From Rhodospirillales bacterium (GTDB lineage: Bacteria; Pseudomonadota; Alphaproteobacteria; Rhodospirillales; UBA2165), in the NCBI GenBank assembly GCA_022823235.1, contig JAJDXO010000039.1, positions 1 through 64,000 on the forward strand: 64,000 nucleotides of DNA, written 5' to 3'. The notes beneath the pieces are model-generated. The model ran no database searches. It was not told the origin of the DNA and saw only the letters and a program-made list of their open reading frames with translations. A program made the position numbers and the translations under genes. Of the stretch, positions 39,222-49,177 are shown in pieces (within the stretch, counting starts at the first letter, position 1; each line of letters starts with the position of its first letter).

Positions 39222-40736
39222 ATGACCGGATTCCCCTGGCTCTCCGTCGTTACCTTCGCGCCCCTGGTGGGCGTTGCGTTTATCCTGTTGATCCGGGGCG
39301 AGCCGGATGTGGTGGCGCGCAACGCCAAGGGTGTGGCGCTATGGACGTCGCTGATCACTTTTGTGGTCTCGCTCGGCCTGTGGATCAACTTCGATCCCAC
39401 GGCAAGCGGATTCCAGTTCGAGGAGAAAGTGCTCTGGATGCCCGCCTTCGACATCGCCTATCACCTGGGCGTCGACGGCATCTCTCTGTTCTTCGTCATT
39501 CTGTCGACGCTACTGACGGTCCTGTGCGTCGGGGCAAGCTGGGAATCGGTGAAGGATCGGGTGAAGGAGTACATGATCGCCTTCCTGATCCTCGAAACCC
39601 TGATGATCGGGATGTTCTCGTCCCTCGATCTGATCCTGTTCTACGTCTTCTTCGAAGGTGTCCTCATCCCGATGTTCGTCATTATCGGGGTTTGGGGCGG
39701 TCCGAGGCGGAACTATGCGGCGTTCAAGTTCTTCCTCTATACGCTGACGGGCTCGGTGCTGATGCTGCTGGCCATCCTCACCATGGCGTTCCAGGCCGGC
39801 ACCACCGATATCACCAAGCTGCTGACCCACGATTTTCCGATCTCACTGCAGCCCTGGCTGTGGCTGGCGTTCTTCGCGTCGTTCGCGGTCAAGGTGCCCA
39901 TGTGGCCGGTGCATACCTGGCTGCCCGATGCCCACGTGGAGGCGCCGACGGCGGGGTCGGTCATCCTGGCGGGCGTGCTGTTGAAATTCGGCGGCTACGG
40001 TTTCCTCAGGTTCTCGTTGCCCATGTTCCCGGTCGCATCCGCCGACTTCGCGCCGTTCATCTACGGCCTGAGCGTGGTCGCCATCATTTACACGTCCCTG
40101 GTGGCGCTGGCCCAGGAGGATATGAAAAAGCTGATCGCGTACTCCTCGGTCGCCCATATGGGCTTCGTCACCTTGGGGACGTTTACCGCCACCATCCAGG
40201 GCATCGAGGGCGCGGTCATTCAGATGCTGAGCCACGGCGTGGTCTCGGCCGCGCTCTTCCTCGTGGTCGGCGTGGTGTACGACCGGATGCACTCGCGGGA
40301 CATCGCCACCTATGGCGGATTGGTACATCGAATGCCGGTCTATGCGCTGGTGTTCATGATATTCATGCTGGCCTCCGTCGGCCTGCCCGGAACCAGTGGG
40401 TTCGTCGGCGAGTTCCTGGTGCTGGTCGGCGCGTTCAAGGCCAATAGCTGGGTCGCGGCCCTGGCGGCGACCGGCGTCATTCTGGGCGCGGCCTACATGC
40501 TTTATCTCTACCGGCGGGTGATCTTCGGCAAGCTCACCAAGGAAGACCTGAAGTCCATCACCGATCTCAGTCCGCGCGAAATGGCGGTCTTCGCGCCACT
40601 GGTCCTGATCGTGATTTTCATGGGCGTCTACCCGATACCGTTCCTGGACGCCATGCATGTTTCGGTCGAGAACCTGATCGAACGCTATGAAACGGCGGTC
40701 GCGGCGGCCGAGCAAATCCGGCTGGCGGCGAGGTAG
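39222..40736 (+). CDS. nuoM: NADH-quinone oxidoreductase subunit M
   Basis: Antiporter-like proton-pumping subunit (504 aa, 14 expected helices). Conserved elements are [36 protein letters not shown] with the key Glu, [31 protein letters not shown], and [24 protein letters not shown]. It is separated from nuoL by 3 bases and from nuoN by 5. Confidence 0.97.
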   Translation: MTGFPWLSVVTFAPLVGVAFILLIRGEPDVVARNAKGVALWTSLITFVVSLGLWINFDPTASGFQFEEKVLWMPAFDIAYHLGVDGISLFFVILSTLLTVLCVGASWESVKDRVKEYMIAFLILETLMIGMFSSLDLILFYVFFEGVLIPMFVIIGVWGGPRRNYAAFKFFLYTLTGSVLMLLAILTMAFQAGTTDITKLLTHDFPISLQPWLWLAFFASFAVKVPMWPVHTWLPDAHVEAPTAGSVILAGVLLKFGGYGFLRFSLPMFPVASADFAPFIYGLSVVAIIYTSLVALAQEDMKKLIAYSSVAHMGFVTLGTFTATIQGIEGAVIQMLSHGVVSAALFLVVGVVYDRMHSRDIATYGGLVHRMPVYALVFMIFMLASVGLPGTSGFVGEFLVLVGAFKANSWVAALAATGVILGAAYMLYLYRRVIFGKLTKEDLKSITDLSPREMAVFAPLVLIVIFMGVYPIPFLDAMHVSVENLIERYETAVAAAEQIRLAAR

Positions 40737-40741
40737 CAGCG

Positions 40742-42202
40742 ATGCCTGATCTGGTTCCGGCCCTGCCCGAGATCTTCCTCGCCGTCATGTCGATGGCGCT
40801 CCTGATGGCCGGCGTCTTCCAGAAGGAAGAGAACGCCGGCCGTTCGGTGTCCTATCTCGCCATCGCGACCCTGGTGGTCACCATTGCCATTGTCGGCGTG
40901 GTTGCCGACGGCCGGGCATCGACCTTCGGCGGCGCCTTTGTGACCGACGGCTTCGCGGTCTATGTGAAGGGCCTGATCCTGATCGCCACGGCCGCCGCGG
41001 TGCTGATGTCGCGCGAGTATCTGGAGCAGCACGGCATCTTCCGGTTCGAGTTCCCGGTGCTCATGGTGCTGGCGGCGCTGGGCATGCTGATGATGGTTTC
41101 CGCCAACGACCTCATCTCGCTTTATCTCGGCATAGAACTTCAGAGCCTGTCGCTCTACGTCATCGCGTCGTTCCAGCGGGACACCACCCGTTCCGCGGAG
41201 GCCGGCCTGAAATACTTCGTGCTGGGCGCCCTTTCTTCCGGATTGCTGCTCTACGGCATCTCGCTGGTTTACGGATTTTCCGGCTCGACCAATTTCGACG
41301 CCCTGGCGCAGTTGTTCCAGGCAGGAGAGTCCCCCGTCGGCGTGACCGTCGGGTTGGTGTTCATTATCGCGGGGCTGGCGTTCAAGGTGTCCGCGGTGCC
41401 GTTCCACATGTGGACGCCCGATGTCTATGAAGGCGCGCCCACGCCGGTGACCGCGTTCTTCGCCGTTGCGCCCAAGATCGCGGCCATGGCGCTTTTCGTC
41501 CGGGTGATGGTCGGCGCCTTCGGCGATCTCGGCGATCAATGGCAACAGGTAATTATTTTCATTTCCATCGCTTCCATGGTGCTCGGCGCGTTCGCCGCCA
41601 TTAACCAGACCAATATCAAACGCCTGATGGCCTACTCGTCCATCGGTCATATGGGATATGCGCTCATTGGATTGGCGGTTGCGGGCGGGGCCGGAAATGC
41701 CGAAGCACGTGCCGACGGCGTTTCGGGGATTCTGATTTATCTTGCCATATACATGTTCATGAACGTCGGCGCGTTCGCCTGCATCCTGCAGATGCGGCGC
41801 AACGGCAGGATGGTCGAGGGCATCGGTGACCTGGCGGGGCTGTCCAAATCCAACCCCGCCATGGCCATGGTCCTGGCCATCTTCATGTTCTCCATGGCCG
41901 GCATTCCGCCATTGGCCGGATTCTTCGGCAAGCTCTACATCTTCCTCGCGGCCATCGAGGCTGAACTGTTTGCGTTGGCGATTATCGGTGTCTTGGCGAG
42001 TGTCGTCGGCGCGGTCTATTACATCCGGATCGTCAAGGTAATGTATTTCGATGCGCCCGAGGAGGGCTTCGACGGTCCGGTGAGCATGGAAATGAAGGCT
42101 GTCCTGGTGGTGACCGGGGTGGTGACCCTGTTCTTCTTCGTTTGGCCGTTGCCGATCCTCGACGGCGCCGGGCTGGCGACGGCCGCGCTGCTGCCGGGAT
42201 GA
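40742..42202 (+). CDS. nuoN: NADH-quinone oxidoreductase subunit N
   Basis: Third antiporter-like subunit (486 aa). It shows [21 protein letters not shown], the proton-channel segment [34 protein letters not shown], and [21 protein letters not shown]. It is the last subunit, completing A-N in canonical order with no inserted gene. The stop overlaps the birA start (ATGA), so the operon appears to continue beyond complex I. Confidence 0.96.
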   Translation: MPDLVPALPEIFLAVMSMALLMAGVFQKEENAGRSVSYLAIATLVVTIAIVGVVADGRASTFGGAFVTDGFAVYVKGLILIATAAAVLMSREYLEQHGIFRFEFPVLMVLAALGMLMMVSANDLISLYLGIELQSLSLYVIASFQRDTTRSAEAGLKYFVLGALSSGLLLYGISLVYGFSGSTNFDALAQLFQAGESPVGVTVGLVFIIAGLAFKVSAVPFHMWTPDVYEGAPTPVTAFFAVAPKIAAMALFVRVMVGAFGDLGDQWQQVIIFISIASMVLGAFAAINQTNIKRLMAYSSIGHMGYALIGLAVAGGAGNAEARADGVSGILIYLAIYMFMNVGAFACILQMRRNGRMVEGIGDLAGLSKSNPAMAMVLAIFMFSMAGIPPLAGFFGKLYIFLAAIEAELFALAIIGVLASVVGAVYYIRIVKVMYFDAPEEGFDGPVSMEMKAVLVVTGVVTLFFFVWPLPILDGAGLATAALLPG

Positions 42203-42978
42203 GCACTTCCCTCGGGAGCATCGGGCTGCCGGACGGATTTCACCTTGCGGCCTACGATGATATCGACAGCACCAATGATGAGGCGAGGCGGCTTGCCGCC
42301 GGCGGTCCGCCGCCCTTCGGGCTGGTGGTCATCGCGGCGCGGCAGCTTCAGGGGAAGGGCCGGCAGGGGCGCCATTGGGTGTCGGAACCCGGCAATCTCT
42401 ATTCCAGCGTCGTTCTGCGGGCCGACGCGGATCCGGCGGTCTCGGCCCAATTGGGATTTGTCGTCGCATTGGCGGTCCGCGACACCCTCGAACGCGTCAG
42501 TGGTCCGTTCCACAAGGTGCGATGCAAGTGGCCCAATGACGTTCTGTTCAACGGGAAGAAGATCGTCGGCATTCTGCTGGAGTATCTCGCCGGCGCCGAG
42601 GCCGGTACCGGCGCGGTCATCGCAGGGTGCGGCATCAACATTGCACATCATCCGGAGGACACGGAACGTCCGGCGACGTCGCTCGCGGCGGAAGGGGTGG
42701 TGTTACGCATCGAAGATGTGGCGGCCGGCTATTTGGCGGCGTTGTCCGATTGGCATTCGACCTGGCTGGCAGACGGGTTCGAGCCCGCTCGGCAGGCCTG
42801 GCTGAACGCCGGCCATGCGCCGGGCGATCCGCTGGAGGTTCGCAGCGGGGACACCAACGTAACCGGCACTTTCGTCGACCTCGACCCCGATGGGGCGCTG
42901 GTCCTGGATGTGGCCGGCGAACGTCGCCGGTTTGCCGCGGGTGACGTATACTCCGCGGACGGGCAGTCGGGAGCTTGA
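42199..42978 (+). CDS. birA: Biotin–[acetyl-CoA-carboxylase] ligase (no DNA-binding domain)
   Basis: Activates biotin to biotinyl-AMP and transfers it to the carboxylase carrier lysine (259 aa). The biotin-loop motif is [20 protein letters not shown], followed by [19 protein letters not shown]; the C-terminal SH3-like domain is short. There is no N-terminal helix-turn-helix, so this is the monofunctional class and not a repressor. ATG 42199 overlaps the nuoN stop; the frame reaches 19 codons into nuoN without support. It lies 6 bases before coaX. Confidence 0.94.
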   Translation: MSTSLGSIGLPDGFHLAAYDDIDSTNDEARRLAAGGPPPFGLVVIAARQLQGKGRQGRHWVSEPGNLYSSVVLRADADPAVSAQLGFVVALAVRDTLERVSGPFHKVRCKWPNDVLFNGKKIVGILLEYLAGAEAGTGAVIAGCGINIAHHPEDTERPATSLAAEGVVLRIEDVAAGYLAALSDWHSTWLADGFEPARQAWLNAGHAPGDPLEVRSGDTNVTGTFVDLDPDGALVLDVAGERRRFAAGDVYSADGQSGA

Positions 42979-42984
42979 CCGCAT

Positions 42985-43752
42985 ATGCTATTGGCCATCG
43001 ATTCCGGTAATTCAAACGTCGTCATCGCGGTGTTCGACGACGACGGCAACGTGCGCGGGGAATGGCGGGCCGCCACCAATGCCAACCGAACAGCCGACGA
43101 GTTCGGTGCGTGGCTGGAGCGCCTGATCGATCGGGATGGGATCGACCGGTCGGGAATCGATGCGGCGGTGCTGGCAACGGTGGTCCCGGACAACCTGATC
43201 CATCTGCAAGGCCTCTGCCGGAAGTACTTCGGCTGCGATCCGCTCGTCGTCGGCCCGGACATCGATCTGGGAATCGAGATCTCCATCGACAATCCGAACG
43301 AGGCGGGCGCGGACAGGCTGTGCAACGCCGTCGCCGCGCATGAGAGCTATGAGGGTCCGCTGCTGATCCTGGATTTCGGCACCGCCACGACCTTCGACGT
43401 CATTGACGGCAACGGCGCCTACAGGGGCGGTGTCATCTATCCGGGGATCAATCTGTCCCTCGAAGCCCTGCATATGGGGGCGGCGCAGCTGCCCCGGGTG
43501 GCAATTCGGCGGCCGGAGAAGGTGATCGGCACGGGAACCGTCAGCGCCATGCAGTCAGGCATCTTCTGGGGGCACGTCAGCATCATCGAAGGCATGGCCG
43601 CCCGCATCTCCCGGGAGTTCGGCGCGTCCATGACGGTGATCGCGACGGGCGGATTGGCCGAGCTGTTTGACAAGGCGTCCGACGCCATCCATCACTGCGA
43701 TACCGACCTCACCTTGCGCGGACTGTTGGCAATCCACCGCCTCAACAACTAG
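42985..43752 (+). CDS. coaX: Type III pantothenate kinase
   Basis: First step of coenzyme A synthesis, pantothenate to 4'-phosphopantothenate (255 aa). ASKHA-fold motifs are visible: the N-terminal phosphate loop AIDSGNSNVVIAVFD, GADRLCNAVAA, ILDFGTATTFDVID and GGVIYPGINLSLEAL. Type III enzymes are not feedback-inhibited by CoA. It sits between birA and rnj; the next gene starts at the base directly after its stop codon. Confidence 0.95.
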   Translation: MLLAIDSGNSNVVIAVFDDDGNVRGEWRAATNANRTADEFGAWLERLIDRDGIDRSGIDAAVLATVVPDNLIHLQGLCRKYFGCDPLVVGPDIDLGIEISIDNPNEAGADRLCNAVAAHESYEGPLLILDFGTATTFDVIDGNGAYRGGVIYPGINLSLEALHMGAAQLPRVAIRRPEKVIGTGTVSAMQSGIFWGHVSIIEGMAARISREFGASMTVIATGGLAELFDKASDAIHHCDTDLTLRGLLAIHRLNN

Positions 43753-45420
43753 ATGACCGCTTCCGACGAACATCTGCTCTTCGTGCCCCTCGGCGGCACC
43801 GAAGAGATCGGCATGAACCTCAATCTGTACGGCTTGGGCGAGCCGGACAACGAGGAGTGGCTCATCGTCGATATGGGCTTCACCTTCGGCGATGACGCGA
43901 CCCCCGGCGTCGACGTCATATTGCCGGACCCGGCTTTCATCGAGGAACGGGCGGACAGGCTGGCGGGGATCGTTCTCACGCACGGTCACGAAGACCATTT
44001 GGGCGCGGTCCCTTACCTGTGGTCCCGCCTTCAGTGCCCGGTCTACGCCACGCCGTTTACCGCCGCACTCTTGCGAAGAAAACTGGAACTAGACGCACCC
44101 GGGCAGGACATCGAGATCATCGAGGTGCCCTTGTCCGGCAAATTCGAGGTGGGGCGGTTCAATCTGGAATTGATCACGCTCACTCATTCCATGCCGGAGC
44201 CCAATGCGGTGGTGCTGCGGGCCCCCCAGGGGATCATCCTTCATACCGGCGATTGGAAGTTCGACCCGGATCCGGTCATCGGACCGACGGCCGACGAAAA
44301 GGCGCTGAAGGCCTTGGGCGATGAAGGCGTGCTCGCGGCGATCGGAGATTCCACCAACGTCTTCGTCGAAGGATCGTCCCACTCGGAGGCCGCACTGCTG
44401 GATAGCCTCACCTCGCTCATTGGCGAATGCAGGAAACAAGTGGCGGTCACCTGTTTCGCTTCCAACGTGGCGCGGCTTCAGACCATCTTCGACGCGGCCG
44501 CCGCGAACGGCCGGGCCGTCGCCTTGGTGGGGCGCTCGTTGTGGCGGATAAACGCCGCCGCCCGGGAGACCGGCTACCTGACCGATCTGCCGCCGTTCCT
44601 GGAGGCCGAAGATGCCGTCGATATTCCCGCCGATCAGATTCTCTATATTTGTACCGGCAGCCAAGGTGAACCCCGTGCGGCCCTCAGCCGGATCGCCGGC
44701 GGCGATCACCGTCATGTGACGCTGGGAGAGGGAGATGCGGTGATATTTTCGTCCCGGCAGATTCCGGGCAACGAATTAGCGATCGGCCGCTTGCAGAACC
44801 AGCTCGCGCGAAAGGGCGTCCGGATTATTTCCGAGATGGATCATTTCGTTCATGTGTCGGGGCATCCGGCGCGGGACGAACTCGCCCGCATGTACCAGCA
44901 TCTGCGGCCCCAGGTGGCCATACCCGTACACGGTGAGCAACGCCATTTGATCCATCACGCGGAGCTTGCGCTGTCCTGCCAGGTGCCGGAGGCCATTCTG
45001 GTCCACAACGGCGCCGTCGTCGAATTGACCGCCAAGGGATCCCGTATCGTCGATGAGGCCCAGGCCGGCCGGCTTGTCCGCGATGGTGACCGGATCGTCA
45101 GCATGGACAGCGATGTGGTCCGGGATCGCGTCAAGATCATGTACAATGGCGCCGTAAGCTGCTCCGTCGTGGTCGATGACGAAGGTGAACTGGCGGCCGA
45201 TCCCAAAATCACCGCGAAGGGGCTGATCGAAGACGACGACGCGGCTTATGATCTCGCCGAAGCGGCGGCCGATGTCCGCTCCTATCTGGGGAATCTGGAT
45301 GCGGACGAGGCGGAAGACGATACCGCCATCGAGAAAGCCGCGCATCTGGCGCTCCGGCGGTTTTTCCGATCGGCCTACGGCAAGCGCCCGGTGATTTCGG
45401 TCCACGTGGTGCGGATCTAG
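43753..45420 (+). CDS. rnj: Ribonuclease J
   Basis: Metallo-beta-lactamase/beta-CASP ribonuclease acting in mRNA decay and rRNA maturation as a 5'-3' exo- and endonuclease (555 aa). The zinc motif is LTHGHEDHLGAVPYL; LHTGDWKFDPDPV and GDSTNVFVEG follow, and the beta-CASP part has ICTGSQGEPRAALSRIA and VSGHPARDELARMYQHLRPQ with VHGEQRHL. Alphaproteobacteria often have it beside RNase E. Zero bases separate it from coaX. Confidence 0.96.
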   Translation: MTASDEHLLFVPLGGTEEIGMNLNLYGLGEPDNEEWLIVDMGFTFGDDATPGVDVILPDPAFIEERADRLAGIVLTHGHEDHLGAVPYLWSRLQCPVYATPFTAALLRRKLELDAPGQDIEIIEVPLSGKFEVGRFNLELITLTHSMPEPNAVVLRAPQGIILHTGDWKFDPDPVIGPTADEKALKALGDEGVLAAIGDSTNVFVEGSSHSEAALLDSLTSLIGECRKQVAVTCFASNVARLQTIFDAAAANGRAVALVGRSLWRINAAARETGYLTDLPPFLEAEDAVDIPADQILYICTGSQGEPRAALSRIAGGDHRHVTLGEGDAVIFSSRQIPGNELAIGRLQNQLARKGVRIISEMDHFVHVSGHPARDELARMYQHLRPQVAIPVHGEQRHLIHHAELALSCQVPEAILVHNGAVVELTAKGSRIVDEAQAGRLVRDGDRIVSMDSDVVRDRVKIMYNGAVSCSVVVDDEGELAADPKITAKGLIEDDDAAYDLAEAAADVRSYLGNLDADEAEDDTAIEKAAHLALRRFFRSAYGKRPVISVHVVRI

Positions 45421-45434
45421 GGGAGGAAGTCGAT

Positions 45435-45704
45435 TTGGGTTGGGTAACGGGCGGTGCGGTCTATTTCGTCATCTGGTGGCTGACCCTCTTCATCGTTCTG
45501 CCGTTTGGCGTCCGCCGTCAAGAAGACGACGGATGGGGTCACGATTCCGGCGCGCCGCAGAGATCCCGCATTCTGATGAAGATGTTGATCAACACCGGGC
45601 TTGCGACGGTGATTTTTGCCATCGTGTTCGCCATCGACTTTTACGACCTGGTTTCCTTCGACGATTTTCGGGCGCCGGCGACCGGCCGGGGCGGGACCTT
45701 CTAG
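45435..45704 (+). CDS. DUF1467 family small membrane protein
   Basis: 89-residue protein of unknown function with two predicted transmembrane segments: about residues 5-25 (VYFVIWWLTLFIVLPFGV) and about 50-70 (INTGLATVIFAIVFAIDFYD). A polar loop with RRQEDDGWGHDSGAP lies between them. It starts at TTG 45435 with GGAGG 8 bases upstream. The family is conserved in alphaproteobacteria, commonly between rnj and proS as here. No function can be assigned. Confidence 0.88.
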   Translation: MGWVTGGAVYFVIWWLTLFIVLPFGVRRQEDDGWGHDSGAPQRSRILMKMLINTGLATVIFAIVFAIDFYDLVSFDDFRAPATGRGGTF

Positions 45705-45712
45705 CGTCCGCC

Positions 45713-46264
45713 ATGACGACTTACTGCGACGTGGCCCCCGGCCATGAGTTTCACGGGCCCTATCATGACCGGGAATACGGCTTTCCGGTAAAGGACGAGG
45801 CGGTTCTGTTTGAACGTTTGTGTCTTGAAATGTTTCAGGCCGGCCTCAGCTGGCTGACAATTCTGAAGAAACGGGATGGATTCAATGCGGCGTTCGCCGG
45901 CTTCGATGTGGACACGGTGGCGGCTTACGGCGCGCGGGACCGGAAACGCCTGTTGAACGACGCCGGGATCGTCCGCAATCGGTTGAAGATCGACGCAGCC
46001 ATCCACAACGCCCGGGTGATCCAAGGATTGCGGGAAAGCCATGGCGGCTTCGCCAAGTGGCTGGACGCACACCATCCCCTGGAAAAGGCGGAGTGGGTAA
46101 AGCTGTTCAGGCAGACATTCAAATTTACCGGCGGCGAGATTACAGGGGAATTCCTGATGAGCACCGGTTACCTGCCGGGCGCTCATGTCGAGAGCTGCCC
46201 GGTCTATGCCAGAATCCTCAAGAAAAAACCGCCGTGGATGCGCCAAGTTAGTAGGCCGGCGTAG
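45713..46264 (+). CDS. tag: DNA-3-methyladenine glycosylase I (Tag)
   Basis: Removes 3-methyladenine from alkylated DNA (183 aa). The structural zinc site of Tag is intact: C5, H18 (YHDREYG), H158 and C162 (HVESC). LCLEMFQAGLSWLTILKKRDGF contains the catalytic-region Glu and aromatic pocket, and KFTGGEITGEFLMSTGYLPGAH is typical. ATG 45713 is 8 bases after the DUF1467 stop; the open frame further upstream merely overlaps that gene. It is in an otherwise housekeeping block, perhaps as a later arrival. Confidence 0.94.
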   Translation: MTTYCDVAPGHEFHGPYHDREYGFPVKDEAVLFERLCLEMFQAGLSWLTILKKRDGFNAAFAGFDVDTVAAYGARDRKRLLNDAGIVRNRLKIDAAIHNARVIQGLRESHGGFAKWLDAHHPLEKAEWVKLFRQTFKFTGGEITGEFLMSTGYLPGAHVESCPVYARILKKKPPWMRQVSRPA

Positions 46265-46369
46265 GGAAGGATTTCCTAAACCCTGGGCGCTCGTCCTCAT
46301 GGACATCCGGGCGGTCATTCCCTACAGTCGCGCGGCCCAGCAGGCTTTGACAATCAACGAACGGAACGA

Positions 46370-47920
46370 ATGAAACGCGCTCTCGATACCGCCCGGTCGG
46401 ATAATTTCGGTGAATGGTACCAAGAGGTCGTCCGGAAATCGGATATGGCCGAAACTTCGGCCGTCCGCGGCTGCATGGTGATCAAGCCATGGGGGTACGG
46501 TATCTGGGAGTTGATTCAGGCCGAACTTGACCGCCGGTTCAAGGAAACCGGCCACGAGAATTGCTATTTCCCCTTGTTCATTCCCTTGGACTTCATCGCC
46601 AAGGAGGCCGAACACGTGGAGGGGTTCGCCAAGGAAATGGCGGTGGTCACCCATCACCGGCTGAAGACCATCGATGGGGAGCTGGTGCCCGATCCCGACG
46701 CTGAACTGACCGAACCGCTGATCGTCCGGCCCACCTCGGAAACCATCATCGCGGATTCGTTCCGCAATTGGATCGGGTCCTACCGGGATCTGCCGGTTTT
46801 GGTCAATCAGTGGGCCAACGTGGTGCGCTGGGAGATGCGCACCCGGCTGTTCCTGCGGACGGCGGAGTTTCTCTGGCAGGAAGGGCACACCGCCCACGTG
46901 GACAGGGAGGACGCGTTCGAGGAAACGCTCCGGATGCTGGAGGTCTACCGGGAATTTGCCGAGAATGTCATGGCGATGCCGGTCATCGCCGGCGAGAAGA
47001 CCGAAAACGAGCGTTTCCCGGGCGCCGACAATACGTTTTCCATCGAGGCCATGATGCAGGACGGCAAGGCCCTGCAAGCGGGCACCTCCCATTATCTCGG
47101 CACCCATTTCTCCGAGGCCCAGGGAATCAAGTACCAGTCCGCGGAAGGTGATGAGAAATTTGCCCACACGACGAGCTGGGGGGTATCCACCCGGCTGGTG
47201 GGCGGCCTGATCATGACTCACGGCGATGATGACGGGCTGCGGGTTCCGCCGGCCCTGGCGCCGCAACAGATCGTGATCCTGCCCCGTCTGAAGGGGGATG
47301 ACGGCGATGCGCCAATTCTCGAATACTGCGATACGCTGCGGAAACGGTTGATCGGCAGCCAGGCTTTGGGGGCGCCGATCCGCTCCCAGGTGGACAAGAA
47401 GGACAAGAACGCCAGCGCCAAGCGCTGGGATTGGGTACGCCGCGGCGCTCCTCTACTCGTGGAAATCGGACCCCGCGAGGTGGAGGCCAATGCGGTCAGC
47501 GTATTGCGCCGGGACGCGCTCTACGAAGGCGAGAAGGTGAAGCCCGAAAATACCACCCCGGACGAATTTGCGGACACCGCGGCCTCCCGTTTGGAGGACA
47601 TTCAATCGGCGATGCACGGGCAGGCAAAAGCCTTCATGGAAAGCCGAATCGAATCCGGCATTACCGAATTCGGCGCCTTGGGTGAGTTCTTCGGCGAGGC
47701 GTCGGAGGACGAAGACGGGTCCTCCGAAGGGCCGCTGCGCTGGGCCCGGGTGCCCTGGTGCAAACCGACCGGTGCGGCGCTGGCGGCAATCGAAGCGAAG
47801 CTGGACCCGCTCAAGCTTACGATCCGCAACGCGCCGTTGGACCAGAACGGCGTCGCCGGGACATGCATCTTTACCGGGGAAGAGGCGGTCGAGGAGATCC
47901 TCATCGCCAGGGCCTACTAA
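46370..47920 (+). CDS. proS: Prolyl-tRNA synthetase, archaeal/eukaryotic type (ProS type 3)
   Basis: Charges tRNA-Pro (516 aa). It reads MVIKPWGYGIWELIQAEL early, then RPTSETII, RWEMRTRLFLRTAEFLWQEGH (motif 2) and GTSHYLGTHF. There is no editing-domain insertion. It ends ILIARAY with a terminal Tyr, the hallmark of the archaeal/eukaryotic class. The usual alphaproteobacterial ProRS is a different, shorter bacterial-like form, so this looks like an in-place replacement. In the C-terminal zinc domain only C464 and C499 remain; the partner positions are Ala and Thr, so zinc is probably not bound. Confidence 0.93.
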   Translation: MKRALDTARSDNFGEWYQEVVRKSDMAETSAVRGCMVIKPWGYGIWELIQAELDRRFKETGHENCYFPLFIPLDFIAKEAEHVEGFAKEMAVVTHHRLKTIDGELVPDPDAELTEPLIVRPTSETIIADSFRNWIGSYRDLPVLVNQWANVVRWEMRTRLFLRTAEFLWQEGHTAHVDREDAFEETLRMLEVYREFAENVMAMPVIAGEKTENERFPGADNTFSIEAMMQDGKALQAGTSHYLGTHFSEAQGIKYQSAEGDEKFAHTTSWGVSTRLVGGLIMTHGDDDGLRVPPALAPQQIVILPRLKGDDGDAPILEYCDTLRKRLIGSQALGAPIRSQVDKKDKNASAKRWDWVRRGAPLLVEIGPREVEANAVSVLRRDALYEGEKVKPENTTPDEFADTAASRLEDIQSAMHGQAKAFMESRIESGITEFGALGEFFGEASEDEDGSSEGPLRWARVPWCKPTGAALAAIEAKLDPLKLTIRNAPLDQNGVAGTCIFTGEEAVEEILIARAY

Positions 47921-47932
47921 AGGCTGAGCCGG

Positions 47933-49177
47933 ATGTTCTCTGCCATCGAGCGGATGATCGCCATGCGGTACCTCCGCGCCCGGCGGCAGGAAGGATTCAT
48001 CTCGGTCATTGCATGGTTTTCGCTTTTGGGCATCGCACTGGGTGTGGCGACGCTCATCATCGTCATGTCGGTGATGAACGGTTTCCGTCAGGAACTGCTG
48101 ACGCGGATTCTGGGCGTTAACGGGCATCTCAGCGTCTATGCCCAGACCCGCGCCATGCCCGACTACGAGCAGCGCCGGGATCTGGTCGCCGGCCTTTCGG
48201 GGGTGGTCAGGGTCACGCCGACCATCGAGGGGCAGGTTATGGCGAGCGCCAACGGACACGCGGCCGGTGCGGTGGTCCGGGGTGTCGCGGCGGCCGACTT
48301 GAAGGAACGGGAAATCATTTCCGGCAATATCTCGGCGGGAAGCCTGAACGGCTTTACCGGCACCAACGTCGTTGCCGTCGGCAGCCGGTTCGCCCGCAAT
48401 TTCCGCCTGGGGATCGGCGACCGGGTAACGCTGATCTCGCCTCAGGGCAATGTCACGGTGCTCGGGACGGTGCCGCGCTTGAAATCCTACAAGGTCGTCG
48501 CGGTCTTCGATGTGGGCATGCACGAATATGATTCCAGTTTCGTGTACATGCCCCTGGAAGCGGCGCAGCTGTATTTCAAGCTGCCCGGCGCGGTGAACTA
48601 TCTCGACGTCTTGCTGGAAAATCCTTCCCGCGCGCCTGATCAGGCCCGGAGAGTGAGAGCGGCCCTCAATAACCAGGGGCAGGTGTTCGACTGGCAGCGC
48701 TCCAATTCCAGTTTCTTCAATGCGATCCAGGTCGAACGCAACGTGATGTTCCTCATCCTCACCCTGATCATCGTGGTGGCGGCCTTCAACATCATTTCGG
48801 GCCTGATCATGCTGGTGAAAGACAAGGGCAGGGATATCGCCATCCTTCGGACCATGGGCGCCACCCAAGGCATGGTGATGCGCATTTTTTTCCTGTCCGG
48901 CGCGAGTGTCGGCATCATCGGCACCATCGCGGGGTTTGTCCTCGGGCTGGCCTTCGCCGAGAACATCGAGACCATCCGTCAGCTGCTTCAATCCCTCACC
49001 GGCACCGAACTGTTTGCCGCCGAAATCTATTTCCTTTCGCAATTGCCGGCGGTTGTCGATCCGGCCGAGGTGGCGATGGTGGTCGGCATGGGGATCGGTC
49101 TTTCGTTCCTTGCCACGCTCTATCCGTCCTGGCGGGCGGCGCGGCTCGATCCGGTCGAAGCGCTGCGCTATGAGTGA
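47933..49177 (+). CDS. lolC: Lipoprotein-releasing ABC transporter permease LolC/LolE
   Basis: Inner-membrane permease that extracts outer-membrane lipoproteins for LolA (414 aa). The family start [44 protein letters not shown] contains the first helix. A large periplasmic domain follows, then three C-terminal helices ([17 protein letters not shown], then [13 protein letters not shown] and [29 protein letters not shown]). A single LolC/E-type gene beside lolD is the usual alphaproteobacterial arrangement. It overlaps lolD by 8 bases. Confidence 0.95.
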   Translation: MFSAIERMIAMRYLRARRQEGFISVIAWFSLLGIALGVATLIIVMSVMNGFRQELLTRILGVNGHLSVYAQTRAMPDYEQRRDLVAGLSGVVRVTPTIEGQVMASANGHAAGAVVRGVAAADLKEREIISGNISAGSLNGFTGTNVVAVGSRFARNFRLGIGDRVTLISPQGNVTVLGTVPRLKSYKVVAVFDVGMHEYDSSFVYMPLEAAQLYFKLPGAVNYLDVLLENPSRAPDQARRVRAALNNQGQVFDWQRSNSSFFNAIQVERNVMFLILTLIIVVAAFNIISGLIMLVKDKGRDIAILRTMGATQGMVMRIFFLSGASVGIIGTIAGFVLGLAFAENIETIRQLLQSLTGTELFAAEIYFLSQLPAVVDPAEVAMVVGMGIGLSFLATLYPSWRAARLDPVEALRYE

